NCBI GenBank assembly: GCA_963720785.1
Contig: CAVRGQ010000005.1
Coordinates: 62,001-126,000, forward strand
Direction of reading: 5' to 3'
DNA length: 64,000 nt
Origin: CAVRGQ01 sp963720785
GTDB taxonomy: Bacteria; Actinomycetota; Acidimicrobiia; IMCC26256; DASPTH01
Positions 35,295-44,754 of this stretch are shown piece after piece. The notes below the pieces were generated by a model that ran no database searches, was not told the origin of the DNA, and worked only from the letters and a program-made list of their open reading frames with translations. The translations under genes were made by a program, and so were the position numbers. The number at the start of each line of letters is the position of its first letter. Positions within the stretch are counted from its first letter, which is position 1.

Positions 35295-36539
35295 ATGACA
35301 GCTTCGAATCGCCCGGTGACCGAGATCGCGTTCGAGGACATGAGCCCCGCGCTCCGGGCGATGATCGCCTACGAGCCCAACGCTTCGTTCGACGTGCAGG
35401 ACTCCCAGCCCCTGCTCGACGGGATCCGCCGGCAGACTCCCGTCGTGCGCTGGGAGATGGGCGTCGGGTTCTTCACCATGGAGGACATCGTCGCCGGTGC
35501 GCGGAACCCCGCGATCGTGTCGACGAACCCCGACACCGGTGTGCCCTACGGGATGGGCTCGCGCGAGCCGCTCATCCCGCTGCACCTCGACGGCGACCTC
35601 CACCGCCACTACCGGAAGCTGATCGACCCGCTGCTCGCACCCAAGCAGGTCGCGGTGCTGGAGCCGCAGGTGCGCGCCGAGGCCGACGGGATCATCGACG
35701 GCTTCATCGCCGACGGTCGGGTCGAGATGCACAACCGCTTCTGCCTGCCCTTGCCGACCCGGGTCTTCATGCGTCTGTTCGGCATGCCGATGGAGGACCT
35801 CGACTTCCTCGTGTCGATGAAGGACGAGATCCTCGCCAACGTGGGCACGACCGCGGAGGAGCGCGAGGAACTCGGCATCCTCGCGGGCGACCGGCTCCGC
35901 GCCCGGCTGTTCGAGCGCCTGGCCGAGCGCCGTGAAGAGAAGGCCCCGCGCGACGACTACATCGGGCACTTCATGACGTTCGAGGTCGACGGCACCCGCC
36001 TCAGCGACGACGAAGTGGTGAACATCATGCATCTGTTCACGATCGCGGGTCTCGACACCGTCACGTCGTCGCTGTCGTGCATCTTCGCGTGGCTCGCGAC
36101 GCACCCCGACGAGCGGCGTCGGCTCGTCGCCGACCCCTCGCTCCTGCCGAACGCGATCGAGGAACTGATGCGCTACGAGAGCCCGGTCCCGTCGGGCGGC
36201 GCGCGCTGGGCGACGGCGGACACCGAGATCAACGGGGTGCCGGTGCGCAAGGGTGACCTCGTCTACTTCTGCTGGGCGAGCGCCAACCTCGACCCCGCGA
36301 CCTTCGAGCAACCCACCACGGTCGACCTCGGCCGCGAGGGCAACCGGCACCTCGCGTTCGCCGCCGGTCTCCACCGGTGTCTCGGCTCGCACCTCGCGCG
36401 GATGGAGCTGCGGTCGGGCATCGACCAGTTCCACCGCCGGATCCCCGAGTACTCGGTGAGCGACGACGACGCCATCCGCTTCGAGTTCCATGGCGTGCGG
36501 CAGGCGATGCACCTGCCGCTCACCTTCACCGCCGGGTGA
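35295..36539 (+). CDS. Cytochrome P450
   Basis: 414 residues, soluble bacterial P450. I-helix oxygen-binding TIAGLDTVTSSLS near residue 255, ExxR in EELMRYESP near 293, and heme motif FAAGLHRCLGSHLARME near 355 with the proximal Cys. The B-C region PLIPLHLDGDLHRHYRKL is typical of the class. Hydroxylates a C-H bond using O2 and two electrons from a ferredoxin, possibly the one at 16281; no reductase is in the window. The P450 at 53862 shares GMPMEDL and the heme region. Overlaps the following SDR by GTGA, so the SDR may oxidise its alcohol product. Confidence 0.93.
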   Translation: MTASNRPVTEIAFEDMSPALRAMIAYEPNASFDVQDSQPLLDGIRRQTPVVRWEMGVGFFTMEDIVAGARNPAIVSTNPDTGVPYGMGSREPLIPLHLDGDLHRHYRKLIDPLLAPKQVAVLEPQVRAEADGIIDGFIADGRVEMHNRFCLPLPTRVFMRLFGMPMEDLDFLVSMKDEILANVGTTAEEREELGILAGDRLRARLFERLAERREEKAPRDDYIGHFMTFEVDGTRLSDDEVVNIMHLFTIAGLDTVTSSLSCIFAWLATHPDERRRLVADPSLLPNAIEELMRYESPVPSGGARWATADTEINGVPVRKGDLVYFCWASANLDPATFEQPTTVDLGREGNRHLAFAAGLHRCLGSHLARMELRSGIDQFHRRIPEYSVSDDDAIRFEFHGVRQAMHLPLTFTAG

Positions 36540-37465
36540 CACCCGACGATCGGCTCGACGGCCGGGTGGCGCTCGTCACCGGCGCCGGCCGCGGGATCGG
36601 CCGCGCGCACGCGCTCGCACTCGCGGGTCGCGGCGCGGCCGTGGTCGTGAACGACCTCGGCGCCGCGCTCGACGGGACCGGCCGCGATGCCGCGGTCGCG
36701 ACGACGGTCGTCGCGGAGATCGAGGCGGGCGGAGGCCGCGCCGTCGCGGACACCACCGACATCGCGTCGGTCGACGGCGGTCGCCGCGCGGTCGAGACTG
36801 CACTCGAGCACTTCGGCCGCATCGACATCGTCGTGAACAACGCCGGTTTCGCGGCAGGTGGCGGCACCGTCGCCGCGCTCGAACCCGCGGGCATCGAGGC
36901 GTTGCTCGCCGTGCACCTCCGCGCGGCCCTCGGCACCATGAGCGCGGCGTTCCCCGACATGCGCTCCCGTGGCTGGGGGCGAGTCGTCAACACCGTGTCG
37001 GAGGTCGCGCTCGACGCGCGCTTCGCCGAACCGCTCGGCTACGGCGTGGCGAAGGGCGCGCTGTGGGCAGCCACCCTCGCGGCGGCCGCCGAGGGCGCGC
37101 CGTACGGGATCACCGTCAACGCGATCTCGCCCGGGGCCCGCACCCGCATGAACGCGGACCTGCTCGACGCCGGCTTCCGCGAGCACGGGCCCCAGGACGC
37201 CGGTCCGGGGATCGACCTCGATCCCGCGCACGTGGCGGCGGTGGTCGCGTTCCTCGCGTCCGACGCCGCGGGTGACATCACCGGGCGCGTGATCCATGCG
37301 GCCGGCGGGCAGATCCGCGAGTACACCACGACGCGCACCGCGCGAACCGACGTGGTGGAGCGGATCCGCTCAAGGCTCGCCGACGCCGCCGACCTCGGCC
37401 CCGCGCGGGAAGCCGAGCGCGCGGAGCACGAAACCGACCACGTCCGCGACAACGCCGTCGAGTGA
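36536..37465 (+). CDS. SDR family oxidoreductase, MFE-type
   Basis: 309 residues. VALVTGAGRGIGRAHALALAG and VVVNDLGAALDGTGRD give the longer MFE-2-like NAD-binding pattern shared with the SDR at 1927. NNAGFAAGGG near 105, VSEVALDARFAEPLGYGVAK with the Tyr-Lys pair near 170, SPGARTRMN, and a C-terminal extension (REYTTTRTARTDVVERIRSR) that overlaps the opposing TetR gene by 96 nt. GTG 36536 sits in the P450 stop. Last gene of its operon. Confidence 0.87.
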   Translation: MTPDDRLDGRVALVTGAGRGIGRAHALALAGRGAAVVVNDLGAALDGTGRDAAVATTVVAEIEAGGGRAVADTTDIASVDGGRRAVETALEHFGRIDIVVNNAGFAAGGGTVAALEPAGIEALLAVHLRAALGTMSAAFPDMRSRGWGRVVNTVSEVALDARFAEPLGYGVAKGALWAATLAAAAEGAPYGITVNAISPGARTRMNADLLDAGFREHGPQDAGPGIDLDPAHVAAVVAFLASDAAGDITGRVIHAAGGQIREYTTTRTARTDVVERIRSRLADAADLGPAREAERAEHETDHVRDNAVE

Positions 37466-37999
37466 CCGGTGCGCCGCTTCGTTGAGCGAACTCGCGAGCG
37501 AGTTGCCGGTGAGCGCGTAGACGAGCAGCGCGTCGCCATCGGGATCGGCCCACGGGAACATCCCGGCATCACGACCCGCGACGATCGCCTCGTGGAGCGG
37601 GGCGCGCAGCTGCTTCGAACCCTCGTCGACCTCGCGGGGGAAGCGGCGCAGGATCTCGGGCAGCGAGCTGAACAGGCGGGCGCGGGCGAAGCGTCGCGGG
37701 TCGCCGGCCGCGCCGAGGACCGCGCCGATCCAGGCGGCCACCCGGTCCGCGGGGTCGTCGGCGCGCTCGACCGCGGCGCGCAGGCGCGGGGCGGCCCGGT
37801 CCATCTCGTCGAGCATGAGCGCGAGCAGGAGCTCGTCCTTGTCCGCGAACTCGCGGTAGAACGCACGGGCGGAGAGGTCGGCATCGCGCATCACGAGCTG
37901 CACCTTGAAACCCTCGAAGCCGGCGCGTTCGAGCACCGTCCAGGCGGCCTGCATGATCCGGGTCCGCTCGTCCGCCACGCTCTCCCCCACGCCCGCCAC
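37370..37999 (-). CDS. TetR family transcriptional regulator
   Basis: 209 residues from GTG 37999; GTG 37978 is an alternative. The helix-turn-helix lies near residues 18-60: RTRIMQAAWTVLERAGFEG then MRDADLSARAFYREFADKDE, with the TetR FY-FADKDEL recognition helix. The ligand domain has DEMDRAAPRLRAAVERADDP and FARARLFSSLPEILRRFP. Divergent from the LLM gene at 38029, 29 nt away, so it probably controls that operon. Its last 96 nt are antisense to the SDR 3' end. The GTTGAAT-ATTCAAC palindrome at 33831 suits a TetR but is 4 kb away. Confidence 0.88.
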   Translation of the reverse strand: MAGVGESVADERTRIMQAAWTVLERAGFEGFKVQLVMRDADLSARAFYREFADKDELLLALMLDEMDRAAPRLRAAVERADDPADRVAAWIGAVLGAAGDPRRFARARLFSSLPEILRRFPREVDEGSKQLRAPLHEAIVAGRDAGMFPWADPDGDALLVYALTGNSLASSLNEAAHRSLDGVVADVVGFVLRALGFPRGAEVGGVGEP

Positions 38000-38028
38000 T
38001 CGCTCCGACGCCTCATTATGGAGTCCCC

Positions 38029-38948
38029 ATGACCGTCGATGTCGGCCTCCGCCTGCCCCCGGACCTGCTCGCGGCGGGCCCGACACCCTCCGTGCCTTCG
38101 GCGCCGCGGTCGACGACCTCGGCTTCGACCGGGTGTGGGTCGGCGACCACGTGAGCTTCCGGGGCGGCAACGGCCGCGACGGGCTGCTCACGTCCATGGC
38201 GCTGGCCGCGGTCACCCGCCGGATCACGATCCAGACCGCGGTGTACCTGCTCCCCCTGCGCCACCCGCTCCCCGTCGCGCGGCAGGTGGCCGGTGTCGCG
38301 GAGTTGGCGCCCGGGCGCTTCGTGTTCGGCGTGGGGATCGGCGGCGAGGATCCCACGGAGGTCGCGAACTGCGGGGTCGACCCGGCGACGCGGGGCGCGC
38401 GCATGGACGAGTCCCTCGATCTCGTCCGACGCCTGCTCGCCGGCGAATCGCTCGACCACCACGGCCCCCACTTCGACCTCGAGCAGGTCGCGATCCGGCC
38501 CACTCCGAGTCCGCCGGTGCCGGTCGTCGTCGGCGGGCGCTCGCGCGCCGCCGTCCGGCGGACGGCCCGCCTCGCCGACGGGTGGCTCGGCGTGTGGGTC
38601 GGCCCCGAGCGGTTCGCCGAGCACGTCGGCACCATCGCGGAGGAGGCCGCGCTCGTCGGCCGCGCCGAACCGGCGTGGCAGCACGGGTTCCTGGCCTGGT
38701 GCGGGTTCGGGGATCGCCCGGAGGACGCCCGGGGCCGCCTCGCCGTCGAGATGCAGGACTTCTACGGGATCCCGTTCGAGCGTTTCGAGGCCTCGTCGCC
38801 CTGGGGGACACCCGAGACGGTGGCGGAGAGCCTGGCGCCCTACGTCGCCGCCGGTGCGTCGTCGATCCTGCTGCGGCCGGTCGCCGCCGACGTCGCGACC
38901 GGGATCGCCGGCGCGGCCCGGGTGCGGGAATTGCTGCGCGGCGCCTGA
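38029..38948 (+). CDS. LLM class F420-dependent oxidoreductase, one frameshift near 38080
   Basis: About 306 residues after restoring one base. It begins MTVDVGLRLPPDLLAAG, then in the next frame PDTLRAFGAAVDDLGFDRVW and VGDHVSF. Barrel motifs: ITIQTAVYLLPLRHPLPVAR, LAPGRFVFGVGIGGEDP near 105, MDESLDLVRRLLAGESLDHH and VVVGGRSRAAVRRTARLADG. This is the luciferase-like barrel of F420-dependent redox enzymes. GGAG precedes the ATG. Divergent from tetR and first of a four-gene run. Likely reduces or oxidises a substrate double bond or alcohol with F420. Confidence 0.83.
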
Positions 38949-38954
38949 GTCCAC

Positions 38955-38983
38955 TTGTGCAGAATCCGGCAGATCATTAGCCT
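38955..38983 (+). promoter_or_regulatory. Leaderless promoter of the second LLM gene
   Basis: TTGTGC (38955-38960) and TAGCCT (38978-38983) are 17 nt apart, and the -10 ends 6 nt before GTG 38990. ATCA-N6-TGAT (38973-38986) and AATCAG on the minus strand (38982-38987) overlap the -10, so an operator may be built in. Confidence 0.55.
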
Positions 38984-38989
38984 GATTCG

Positions 38990-39946
38990 GTGCTCCGCTT
39001 CTCGGTCTCGGTACCCGCATGGGACGGTTCGCTCGACGCATGGCAGCGGGACCTCCGCCGGCTCGAGGACGCCGGGTTCCACGCCGTCGTCGCGGCCGAC
39101 CACTTCACCGCTGGTTGGGAGACGGAGCCACTGGTCACCCTGACCGCGGCGGCGCTGTCGACCACCCGGCTGCGGGTGCAGACCGGGGTGCTCGGCAACG
39201 ACTACCGCCACCCGGTCCTCGTGCACCGCGCCGCCGCCACCCTCGACGCCCTCTCCGGCGGCCGCCTCACCCTGGGGTTGGGCGCGGGGTGGCTGGCGTC
39301 CGACTACGAGTCGGCAGGCATCCCGCTCGACGCCCCCGGCACGCGCGTCGAGCGTCTCGAGGAGGCGGTGGCCGTGATCAAGGGGCTGTTCCGGTCCCAG
39401 CCGCTGCAGCACGAGGGCCGCTACTACCGCATCGACGGCCTGCGCGGCGTCCCCGCGGCCGTGCAGCGCCCGCACCCGCCCTTGTTCCTCGGCGGCGGGA
39501 GCCCTCGCGTCCTGCGTCTCGCGGGCCGCGAAGCCGACATCGTCGGCATCGTCGCTTCGCTGCGCGCCGGCACGCTCGGTCGCGATTCCGTGGTCGACCT
39601 CTCGCGCGACTCGGTGGAGCAGAAGCTCGGCTGGGTCCGTGAGGGCATCGCCGCGTCGGGCCGCTCCCCCGAGGACGTCACCATCGAGATCAACCACTGG
39701 CTCGTCCGCGTCACCGGCACGGAGGCCGAAGCCGACACGTTGCTCGAGAAGTTGGCCGGCCGCTACGACGTCGACCCGCAGATCCTGCGCGAGTCGCCGG
39801 CCGTGCTCGTCGGAACGGTGGCGCAGCTCGTGGACGTCGTCGCGGCCCGCCACGAGCAGCTCGGCATCTCGTACTTCCAGCTCGACGCCGGGTTCCCGCC
39901 CGCCGACGTCGAGTCACTCTTCCCGCTCCTGGAGGCACTGGCATGA
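38990..39946 (+). CDS. LLM class F420-dependent oxidoreductase
   Basis: 318 residues, intact. LRFSVSVPAWDGSLDAWQ, ADHFTAGWETEPLVTLTAAA near 40, VQTGVLGNDYRHPVLVHRAA, LSGGRLTLGLGAGW near 95, GRYYRIDG, and HPPLFLGGGSPRVLRLAG near 165. The pattern fits the TIGR03621-type F420 family of actinobacteria. GTG start at 38990 with no Shine-Dalgarno site but an immediate -10, so leaderless. A pair with the upstream LLM; sequence differences suggest distinct roles. The amidohydrolase follows 19 nt later. Confidence 0.88.
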   Translation: MLRFSVSVPAWDGSLDAWQRDLRRLEDAGFHAVVAADHFTAGWETEPLVTLTAAALSTTRLRVQTGVLGNDYRHPVLVHRAAATLDALSGGRLTLGLGAGWLASDYESAGIPLDAPGTRVERLEEAVAVIKGLFRSQPLQHEGRYYRIDGLRGVPAAVQRPHPPLFLGGGSPRVLRLAGREADIVGIVASLRAGTLGRDSVVDLSRDSVEQKLGWVREGIAASGRSPEDVTIEINHWLVRVTGTEAEADTLLEKLAGRYDVDPQILRESPAVLVGTVAQLVDVVAARHEQLGISYFQLDAGFPPADVESLFPLLEALA

Positions 39947-39965
39947 AACGCCGGAGGACCCAACG

Positions 39966-41363
39966 ATGACGACCTTCGCCGCCACCGACGCGGTGGCCCG
40001 AATCCGCGGTTCGATCGATCACCCGATCGTCGACGGTGACGGCCACCTGCTCGAGTTCATGCCCCTCGTCTTCGACATCGTGCGCGACCTCGCGGGCGCC
40101 GCCGTCCTCGAGCGACTGCAGCGGTTCAACCGCGCCCGCTTCACCGACAACGAGGCCTTCATCCCGGTGCGGGTGTTCCACGGCCTGCCCGCGGAGAACA
40201 CCCTCGACCGCATGACCGTCACCCTGCCGCAGCTGCTCTACGAGCGCCTCGACGAGATGGGCGTCGACTTCGCGCTCCTGTACCCGAGCTTCGGGCTCAC
40301 GATCCTCGGGTACCCCGACGCCGAGGTGCGCCAGGCGGCGGCGCGCGCCCTGAACACCTACTACGCGGAGGTCTACGGGGGCGTGCGCGACCGGCTCGAA
40401 CCGGTGGCGGTGATCCCGACGTTCACCCCCGAGGAAGCGGTCGCCGAGTTGCGGTACGCGGTCGGCGAACTGGGATTGAAGACGGTCGTGATGAGCGGCG
40501 CGATCCCGCGCTCCCGGCGGCCCGACGGCTCGCCGCAGGGTTGGGTCGACACCCTCGGCCACGAGAGCCTGTACGACTACGACCCCGTGTGGGCCACCTG
40601 CGTGGAGCTCGGGGTGATCCCCGCATTCCACGGCATCGGCTACGGCTGGGGTACCCGGGTGTCGTCGAGCAACTACGTGCACAACCATCTCGGGAACTTC
40701 GCCGCCGCGCAGGAGGGCGTGTGCCGTGCGCTCGTCATGGGTGGCGCGACGAGACGGTTCCCCACGCTGCGCTTCATGTTCCTCGAGGGTGGCGTCGGGT
40801 GGGCGTGCCAGCTGTTCGCCGACCTGCTCGGCCACTACGAGAAGCGCAACATCGGCGCGGTCGGCACCTACGACGACTCCCGCATCGACGTCGAGCTCGC
40901 GACCCGGCTGTTCGCCGAGCACGCGACCGGGCGCATGGCGGGGATGACGGACCGTTTCGAACGCAGCATGCGGCGCACGGTCGAAGCCACCGTGGCGTAC
41001 GACGCCGAGCACGATCTCGACGACTTCGCGGCATCCGGGATCCGCGGCACCGCCGACATCGTCGACATCTTCACGCGACAGTTCTCGTTCGGTTGTGAGG
41101 CCGACGACCCCATGAACGCGCTCGCGTTCGACCAACGACTGCTGCCGCACGGCGCGCAGCTCAGCGCGGTGTTCGCGTCCGACATCGGGCACTGGGACGT
41201 CCCCGACGTCACGGAGGTCCTCGCCGAGGCGTGGGAGCTCGTCGAGGACGGGCACCTCGACCTCGACCAGTTTCGCGACTTCACCTGCGGCAACGTTGCC
41301 CGGGCCCTCACCGCGGCCAACCCCTCGTTCTTCGACGGCACGTCGGTCGCCGGGAGGTTGTGA
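39966..41363 (+). CDS. Amidohydrolase_2 family protein
   Basis: 465 residues, longer than the 21626 and 49798 paralogues. VDGDGHLLEFMPLVFD at residues 22-37 replaces the HxH motif; YPSFGLTILGYPDAE near 102, AFHGIGYGWGTRVSSSN near 220, FLEGGVGWACQLFADLLGHY near 275 and FASDIGHWDVPDVTE near 402 provide His/Asp metal-site candidates. An insert between about 300 and 390 is unique to it here. Third gene of the LLM operon, and the PaaI gene follows 4 nt later. Probable C-C hydrolase or decarboxylase of a cyclic intermediate; substrate unknown. Confidence 0.83.
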   Translation: MTTFAATDAVARIRGSIDHPIVDGDGHLLEFMPLVFDIVRDLAGAAVLERLQRFNRARFTDNEAFIPVRVFHGLPAENTLDRMTVTLPQLLYERLDEMGVDFALLYPSFGLTILGYPDAEVRQAAARALNTYYAEVYGGVRDRLEPVAVIPTFTPEEAVAELRYAVGELGLKTVVMSGAIPRSRRPDGSPQGWVDTLGHESLYDYDPVWATCVELGVIPAFHGIGYGWGTRVSSSNYVHNHLGNFAAAQEGVCRALVMGGATRRFPTLRFMFLEGGVGWACQLFADLLGHYEKRNIGAVGTYDDSRIDVELATRLFAEHATGRMAGMTDRFERSMRRTVEATVAYDAEHDLDDFAASGIRGTADIVDIFTRQFSFGCEADDPMNALAFDQRLLPHGAQLSAVFASDIGHWDVPDVTEVLAEAWELVEDGHLDLDQFRDFTCGNVARALTAANPSFFDGTSVAGRL

Positions 41364-41367
41364 CACC

Positions 41368-41823
41368 GTGACCGAGACGAACGACCAGCGCAACGCCCGC
41401 CTCCGCGCCTCGTTCCACGAGCACTTCCAGACCGGCGTGGGCTTCAACGCGGCGGCCGGGGTCGCCATCCCCCGCTGGGAGCCCGACGGCGTCGAGTTCC
41501 GGATCGCCTACCGCCCGGACCTCGGCGCGCACGAGGGCGTGTTCCACGGCGGGGTGCTCGCGGCCCTGATCGACACCACGGGGTGCGGCGCGGTGCTCGC
41601 CGGTCACGACTTCGCGCTCGGCAGCCGGATCTCGACCATCGACCTGACGGTGCAGTACTTCGCGCCGGCGGTGGGCGACGTCGTGGCCGTTGGCCGCTGC
41701 ACCCGGCGCGGGCGCAGCGTGAACTTCGCCGAGGTCTCCGTGCTGACGACCGGGGGCAAGGAGGTCGCCCGCGGCCTGGTGACGGCGATGATCTCCGGCG
41801 AACGGCGCGGCGTCACCAACTGA
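41368..41823 (+). CDS. PaaI-type hotdog thioesterase
   Basis: 151 residues. Catalytic helix HEGVFHGGVLAALIDTTGCG near residues 51-70, with HGG and Asp in the PaaI arrangement, then SRISTIDLTVQYFAPA. Hydrolyses acyl-CoA thioesters in the cytoplasm, often rescuing CoA from dead-end intermediates of ring catabolism. GTG start at 41368 lies 4 nt after the amidohydrolase stop behind GGGAGG. Last gene of the LLM operon. Confidence 0.88.
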   Translation: MTETNDQRNARLRASFHEHFQTGVGFNAAAGVAIPRWEPDGVEFRIAYRPDLGAHEGVFHGGVLAALIDTTGCGAVLAGHDFALGSRISTIDLTVQYFAPAVGDVVAVGRCTRRGRSVNFAEVSVLTTGGKEVARGLVTAMISGERRGVTN

Positions 41824-41842
41824 CGCACGCGCCCGCCCGTGT

Positions 41843-41884
41843 GATCAGGCCACGCGGCGCGATCAGGTCGACAGGGCGATCAGG
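41843..41884. repeat. Three GATCAGG copies reading into the GMC stop
   Basis: GATCAGG at 41843, 41861 and 41878 (periods 18 and 17), the latter two within gcGATCAGGTCG. The third contains the GMC stop codon (TCA 41880-41882); the others give additional minus-strand TGA triplets in another frame. Confidence 0.65.
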
Positions 41885-43487
41885 TCGTGCGCGTGCCCTG
41901 GATCATGTCGGCGAGACGCCACGCCATCGCCATGACCGGGCCGTTGAGGTTTCCCGACACCATCACCGGCAGCACCGACGCGTCCATCACGCGCAGGCCT
42001 TCGACCCCGCGCACCTGCAGCTCGGCGTCGACGACGTCGGACTCGCTCGGTCCCATCGCGCACGTGCTGATCGCGTGGTAGCCGCAGTAGCCGTCCTCGA
42101 GCGCGGCGTCGATGATCTCCTGGTCCTCCTGCACCGCGGGACCGGGCACGGTCTCGTGCACGATGCGCTTCGAAATCGGCCCGGTCGCGAAGATCTCGCG
42201 CATGCGCCGGAAGGTGTCGACGCCGACGCGCCGGTCGTGGGGCGTCGTGTAGTAGTTGGCCTCCACGGCGAGCGGCGCGTTCGCGTCGGATGACGTGATC
42301 CCCACGCGGCCCTCGCTGTCGGGGCGCATGATGAAGGCGATGCACTGCACGCCCGGTTGACGCTCGAGCCCGATCTCGCTGCCGGCCTCGTACGGCGCCG
42401 CCGAAAACGGTCCCATGAGGATCTGGCCGTCGGGGCGCTCGTTCTCCGGTGAGCTCTTGAGGAAGCCGATCACGTCGTACGCCGGCGCGGCGAGCGGGCC
42501 GTGCCTGGTGACGAGATAGCGCGCGCCGGTGACCGTCTGCCTCGTCTTCGAGGAGAGCAGCTTGTTGTAGCCCAGGTTCTCGTTGAGTCGGTACTGCACC
42601 ACGAAGCACCGGTGCTCCCGCATGCGCGCACCCACCATCGGCTGGTCGACGCGCGTGTCGACGCCCGCGGCGCGCAGCACGTCGGACGGGCCGATCCCCG
42701 ACAGCTGGAGCAGCTTCGGGGTCTGCAGACTGCCGAGCGACAGGATGACCTCCTTCGCCGCTCGGTACTCGACCACCTGGTCGCCCTGGCGCGCGGCGAC
42801 GCCGCACGCGCGGTCGCCGTCGAAGAGGATCCGCTCGGCGGCGGCGCCGACCACCACGGTGAGGTTCGCCCGCGACTCGGCCGGGTGCAGGAAGGCGTCG
42901 GCGGCACTCACGCGGCGGCCGCCCTTGATGGTGGCCATCGTGTAGCCGATGCGCTCGTCGTCGGACGCGTTGAGGTCGTCGATGGCGCGCAGGCCGAGTT
43001 CGCCGGCGGACTCGATCATCTCGTCGCACAGCGCGTTCGGGTCCTGGCGGGTGGAGATGTGCAGCGGCCCGCCCGCCCCGCGCATGTCGGAGGCGCCGAG
43101 CTGGTTGTCCTCGATCCTCCGGTAGATCGGGAGGATGTCGTCGAAGCCCCAGCCCGGGTTGCCGAGCTCCACGATGGAGTCCCAGTCGGCGCGGCTGCCC
43201 CGGTTGTAGACCATGCCGTTCACCGAGCTCGATCCACCGAGCGTCTTGCCGCGCACCCAGTGTTCCACCTTGCCGGAGGGACCGAACGGCTCCGTGGGGA
43301 AGTACCAGACGAAGTTCGGGTCGGCGAGGAGCTTGCCGAATCCCTTCGGCACCTTGATCATCGGGTTCTTGTCGCGGCCACCCGCTTCGAGCAGCAGGAC
43401 GCGCGTGCGCCCGTCACGCGACAGGCGATCGGCCAGCACGCAGCCGGCCGAACCCGCGCCGACCACGATGTAGTCGAACTCACCCAC
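41880..43487 (-). CDS. GMC family FAD-dependent oxidoreductase (choline dehydrogenase-like)
   Basis: 535 residues. FAD loop DYIVVGAGSAGCVLADRLSR at residues 5-24, GMC signature 1 GKTLGGSSSVNGMVYNRG near 80, signature 2 GSLQTPKLLQLSGIGPSD near 255, and C-terminal active site GYHAISTCAMG with HVD-equivalent SVLPVMVSGNLNGP. Oxidises a primary or secondary alcohol; members of this BetA-like subgroup act on alicyclic and terpenoid alcohols. Start GTG 43487 behind AAGGGGGA. Second gene after the amidohydrolase at 43522, 34 nt away, in a leftward pair. Confidence 0.92.
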   Translation of the reverse strand: MGEFDYIVVGAGSAGCVLADRLSRDGRTRVLLLEAGGRDKNPMIKVPKGFGKLLADPNFVWYFPTEPFGPSGKVEHWVRGKTLGGSSSVNGMVYNRGSRADWDSIVELGNPGWGFDDILPIYRRIEDNQLGASDMRGAGGPLHISTRQDPNALCDEMIESAGELGLRAIDDLNASDDERIGYTMATIKGGRRVSAADAFLHPAESRANLTVVVGAAAERILFDGDRACGVAARQGDQVVEYRAAKEVILSLGSLQTPKLLQLSGIGPSDVLRAAGVDTRVDQPMVGARMREHRCFVVQYRLNENLGYNKLLSSKTRQTVTGARYLVTRHGPLAAPAYDVIGFLKSSPENERPDGQILMGPFSAAPYEAGSEIGLERQPGVQCIAFIMRPDSEGRVGITSSDANAPLAVEANYYTTPHDRRVGVDTFRRMREIFATGPISKRIVHETVPGPAVQEDQEIIDAALEDGYCGYHAISTCAMGPSESDVVDAELQVRGVEGLRVMDASVLPVMVSGNLNGPVMAMAWRLADMIQGTRTT

Positions 43488-43521
43488 TGGTTCCCCCTTG
43501 TTGTCCGTCGGTGACGTCGCG

Positions 43522-44715
43522 TCAGCGATCGAAGAGTGTTGCCGCGTTCCCGCACATGATCCGCCGCTTCTGGTCGTCCGGGAGCGGGTCGAGCAGCTTC
43601 TCGAACTCGACCGGGTCGGCGAGGCCCTCGGCGTGCGGGAAGTCGGAACCCATGACGAGGCAGGAGTCGTCACCGTCGAGCTGGCGGACGATCTCGGGGA
43701 TGTCGTCCTCCGGATACGGCGCGACGCGGACGAATTCCCTGAAGATCCTCGACGGCCGGTCGGCGAGCGGGCCACCGACCCACGGCCCGTTGCGGCCCAT
43801 GCCCCGGCTCTTGTCCATGTGGGTGAGCATGTGCGGCACCCAGCTCGCGCCGTGCTCGGCCACGAGCACGCGGAGGTTCGGGAACCGCCCGAACAGGTTG
43901 TCGAACATGTAGGCGGACAGCGTGTCGATGATCGGTCGTTCGCCGTACACGTTCATCCACTGCCACGCCGACATGTGCCACGACGCGGGATCGGGGTCGA
44001 AGCCCCAGTCCGGCGAGATCGCGTCGAAGTACCAGTACGGCATGATGTGGAGCGCCACCGTCACACCGGCCTCGTTGAGTCGCGACCACACCGCGTCGAA
44101 GTAGGGGTGCGACGGCGTGCGTCCGTACGCGGGACCGGTCGGCAGGAGCACGACCTTCGCGCCGGCCTCGAGGATCTCGTCGGTCAGCGCAATCGCGCGG
44201 TCGAGATCGCGCAACGAGAGGAGCGCGGTCGCGTAGATCTTGTCCTGGTGGTTGAAGCCCCAGGTCTCGTCGAACCACCGGTTGAACGACTGCAGGTTCA
44301 CGTAGAGCGCGTCGGTGTCGGCGACGTAGTGCTCGGCGGCGAGTGCCATCCCTGCGGGGAAGAGCACGCAGCGGTCGACACCCTGCTCGGCGAGGAGCTC
44401 GAGGCGCGGCTCCCGCTCGAGGTACTCGGGGCGGATGGGCTCGGGTTGATACGTCTCGTCGGGGTTGCCCGACGCCATCTGCTTGAGCATCTCCTTGAGC
44501 GAGCCGGGACGGTACGCCATCTCCCACCCGAGGCCCTGCTCGCTGTTGAACTTGCCGATCCGCGCCCCGGCGAGGATCGCCTCCTGGCCGTTGGGCAGCC
44601 GGACCGGCGCCACGGTGCGATCCCGGTACTCCTCCGGCAGGAAACGCGTGAACGCGTCGCGGGGCTCGTAGCAGTGGGTGTCGCAGTCGAAGATCCCGTA
44701 GTCGAGATGACCCAT
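43522..44715 (-). CDS. Amidohydrolase_2 family protein
   Basis: 397 residues. DCDTHCYEPRDAF near residue 10, ALHIMPYWYFDAI near 195, VAEHGASWVPHMLTHMDKSR near 260 and GSDFPHAEGLADPVEFEKLL near 345 give the metal-ligand set of amidohydrolase_2 with D-x-H at the N-terminus. ATG 44715 is chosen for the GAGGAG site 6 nt upstream; ATG 44733 is possible. Divergent from the racemase gene, sharing its promoter region (44755-44788), with TATGAT as its -10. Co-transcribed with the GMC oxidoreductase, suggesting alcohol oxidation followed by hydrolytic cleavage. Confidence 0.83.
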   Translation of the reverse strand: MGHLDYGIFDCDTHCYEPRDAFTRFLPEEYRDRTVAPVRLPNGQEAILAGARIGKFNSEQGLGWEMAYRPGSLKEMLKQMASGNPDETYQPEPIRPEYLEREPRLELLAEQGVDRCVLFPAGMALAAEHYVADTDALYVNLQSFNRWFDETWGFNHQDKIYATALLSLRDLDRAIALTDEILEAGAKVVLLPTGPAYGRTPSHPYFDAVWSRLNEAGVTVALHIMPYWYFDAISPDWGFDPDPASWHMSAWQWMNVYGERPIIDTLSAYMFDNLFGRFPNLRVLVAEHGASWVPHMLTHMDKSRGMGRNGPWVGGPLADRPSRIFREFVRVAPYPEDDIPEIVRQLDGDDSCLVMGSDFPHAEGLADPVEFEKLLDPLPDDQKRRIMCGNAATLFDR

Positions 44716-44754
44716 GGCGCGCTCCTCGGACATCGGCCCGGACAGATGAGCACA

